Shown here: piece after piece, positions 22,670 through 24,310 of the stretch
How the letters are laid out: each line of letters begins with the position of its first letter
Numbering within the stretch: the stretch's first letter is position 1
Assembly (NCBI GenBank): GCA_016717725.1
Contig: JADKFA010000034.1
Coordinates: 1-24,310 of the forward strand
Origin: Bacteroidota bacterium
GTDB taxonomy: Bacteria > Bacteroidota > Bacteroidia > AKYH767-A > OLB10
DNA length: 24,310 nt
Reading direction: 5' to 3'
Translations under genes and position numbers: made by a program
The notes under the pieces: model-generated
Seen by the model: only the letters and a program-made list of their open reading frames with translations
Databases searched by the model: none
Told to the model about the DNA's origin: nothing

Positions 22670-24310
22670 ATGAATACTCACCACTATTTAATCCTGATCG
22701 CACTGTGTCCAACCTTGTCCTTCGCACAAACAGGCGGAGGAAAAACCGGCAACCTCGGCAATGAAGATATCAATGTCATCAAAGAATACCAGCCAGTATT
22801 AAATGATGCTTTTAAAATTAACATCAGTCCCGGATAGCGACACAGCACGGTGCGAAAGTCGAACACCCCTGAGTACAAAGTGAGTGAACAGCCTATAAAT
22901 TCAAATTACAATACCTCGCCCATCAAACCAGTTCGAATCAAAGACGACGCCATAAAAAAGTTATATCATGGATATGTGAAAGCAGGATATGGATTAGAAA
23001 ATATGCCCTTGCTCGACATCTCGTTCAACAGTTTACGTTCGAAAAATTTCGATGCGGGTATTCGTTTCAAGCATCTTTCTGCAAGTGGAAAGATTAAAGA
23101 ATTTGGGTTCCCTGGAAATAGCAATAACAATCTCCAAGTTTTTGGAACGCGTTATTTCGAAAAATTCAAACTAGGAGCGAATCTCGCTTATAACCGCGAT
23201 GTTGTTCATTTTTATGGATACAAATCTCCGCCTGAATTATTTTCAAAGTCGGAAACAAAACATAGCATGAGTGATTTTGATGGCCATGTAAAATTAGCTT
23301 CCATCAATCCCGACAAAGACAATTGGAACTACAATGCTTCAGTTGGATTTTACAATTTCGAAGATAATCGAAACAGTACTGAGAACAATGCGAAAGTTGA
23401 ATTAGGAATCGGAAAACTTCTGACCAACGCAAATTTCAATTTACAAATATCTGGAGAATTCGGAAAATTAAAACAAGCGTATTATTCCATCAACCGAAGT
23501 ATCATCCGCTTTCAACCGAAATTCATTATCCATGAGAATTTGTTCTCTATAGAAGTAGGTGGAAACTTAGCGATAGAATCGAGAAATAATCCAACCGGGA
23601 TTACCCCTTATTCAAAACCAATCAAGGATAACAGCTACCACCTCTACCCCTACTTGAGCACCAGCTATCAAGTGATTGATGATGCCGTCAAAATATTTGC
23701 AACAGTAAGTGGTGACCTGCAACGAAACGATTTAAGAAATTTCAGCAGAGAGAATCCCTTTTGGAAACCATGTCGCGGTCAACAACACCAATGAAAAACT
23801 AGGAATCAAAGCAGGTGCTTCCATCAAACTAGAACATGATTTAATGTTTGTTGGATCTGTGAAATGGGCGCGCATAAAAGATCAAGCTTTTTATTATGCC
23901 AACTTCGAAATCCCTTCCACGTTTGGAGTTGTTTACGACAAAGCTACTTTGCTAAACTTCAGAGGATCGCTGGAGTATAAACAATCGGAAAAAATTAATT
24001 TAGCATTCAGCGCCGATTACAATAAATACAAAACGGATCAATTGAGTGAACAACTATATATTCCTGCGTTACGTGTTGGCATCAGTGGACAATATGCGAT
24101 TGCCGAGAAAATTTTTATAAAAGCAGATGTATTTGTTAATAGCGAAGTGACTGGAAATACTTATACATCGGATAGCTCACATGTATTTTCTCATTTGGTG
24201 AATATAAAAGGATGGGTAGATGCTAACCTTGGAATTGATTATAGATACAGCAAAGTGCTTTCAGCGTTTGTATCGTTGAATAATATCGGCTTCTCGCGTT
24301 ATTTCAGATG
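22670..24310 (+). CDS. Outer-membrane beta-barrel protein, frameshifted and cut by window edge
   Basis: Starts at ATG 22670 with a signal peptide (MNTHHYLILIALCPTLSFAQ), then NEDINVIKEYQPVLNDAFKI, the opening of a Bacteroidota outer-membrane family usually paired with TPR genes. An in-frame TAG at 22835-22837 arises from a shifted stretch. The other frame there reads PDSDTARCES, and the first frame resumes with NTPEYKVSEQPI. The barrel follows as alternating beta strands (GYVKAGYGLENMPLLDISF, LGANLAYNRDVVHFYGYK). A second break at about 23775-23785 (two lost bases) is repaired as ENPFLETNVAVNN, and the frame is then open to the last base (NNIGFSRYF). No plug domain is visible, so it is not a complete TonB-dependent receptor. 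Role unknown, perhaps an envelope complex with the TPR protein. Confidence 0.8.

Overview
The window looks like a chromosomal stretch from an AT-rich member of the Bacteroidota, probably an environmental, free-living lineage. This is inferred from: type IX secretion (T9SS) C-terminal sorting domains of type A (end near 7380) and type B (end at 18481); many lipoproteins with S-C-K or A-C-E style lipoboxes and acidic residues after the cysteine; -7 promoter boxes of the form TAnnTTTG; almost no Shine-Dalgarno sequences; and families typical of the phylum (DUF5074 propeller, TPR/outer-membrane-barrel pair, TM2-DUF2752 pair). No rRNA, tRNA or CRISPR array was seen.

Layout. 1-1161 (minus): the start of lemA, truncated by the window edge, and trmB, which carries a frameshift. 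1235-2323 (plus): a MurG-like glycosyltransferase. 2339-3711 (plus): a promoter box, a clear cobalamin riboswitch and a single surface-lipoprotein beta-propeller resembling the vitamin B12-capturing protein BtuG. 3722-3835: an inverted array of 10-bp repeats that probably ends two convergent units. 3858-5684 (minus): an M16 zinc peptidase followed by a small DGDGD lipoprotein. 5897-7380 (plus): a T9SS cargo protein interrupted by a stop and a frameshift. 7397-8222: a RAYT/IS200-type Y1 transposase gene in an island of perfect or near-perfect palindromes. 8223-12427 (minus): a compact five-gene operon of exported proteins, made of two lipoproteins with repeated R-x-P...E / S-D-E-Y modules, a Tat-exported DUF1501-like protein, a c-type-cytochrome-like lipoprotein and a second DGDGD lipoprotein. 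12525-13204 (minus): TM2 and DUF2752 membrane proteins. 13465-14835 (minus): an M20 dipeptidase. 14951-18481 (plus): a 1176-residue PKD-rich adhesin-like T9SS protein. 18608-19449 (minus): a heavily broken lipoprotein gene. 19751-24310 (plus): a large exported TPR protein and an outer-membrane beta-barrel protein, both interrupted by many single-base indels, the second cut by the window edge.

How the genes work together. The riboswitch ties the propeller lipoprotein to vitamin B12 shortage, although no BtuB transporter is present here. The five-gene operon resembles, in composition, the cytochrome/DUF1501 modules known from Planctomycetes and is the best candidate for an undescribed envelope system. 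The transposase and the palindromes around it look like a REP/RAYT unit. Three genes have a perfect TAnnTTTG box exactly four bases before the start codon, which suggests leaderless transcripts.

Caution. Single-base indels are concentrated in 18.6-23.8 kb (about ten in the TPR gene alone), and rarer in the rest. Most lie in short homopolymers and leave the surrounding codons intact, so sequencing or assembly error is more likely than gene decay for most of them. Only the 18608-19449 locus is called a pseudogene.
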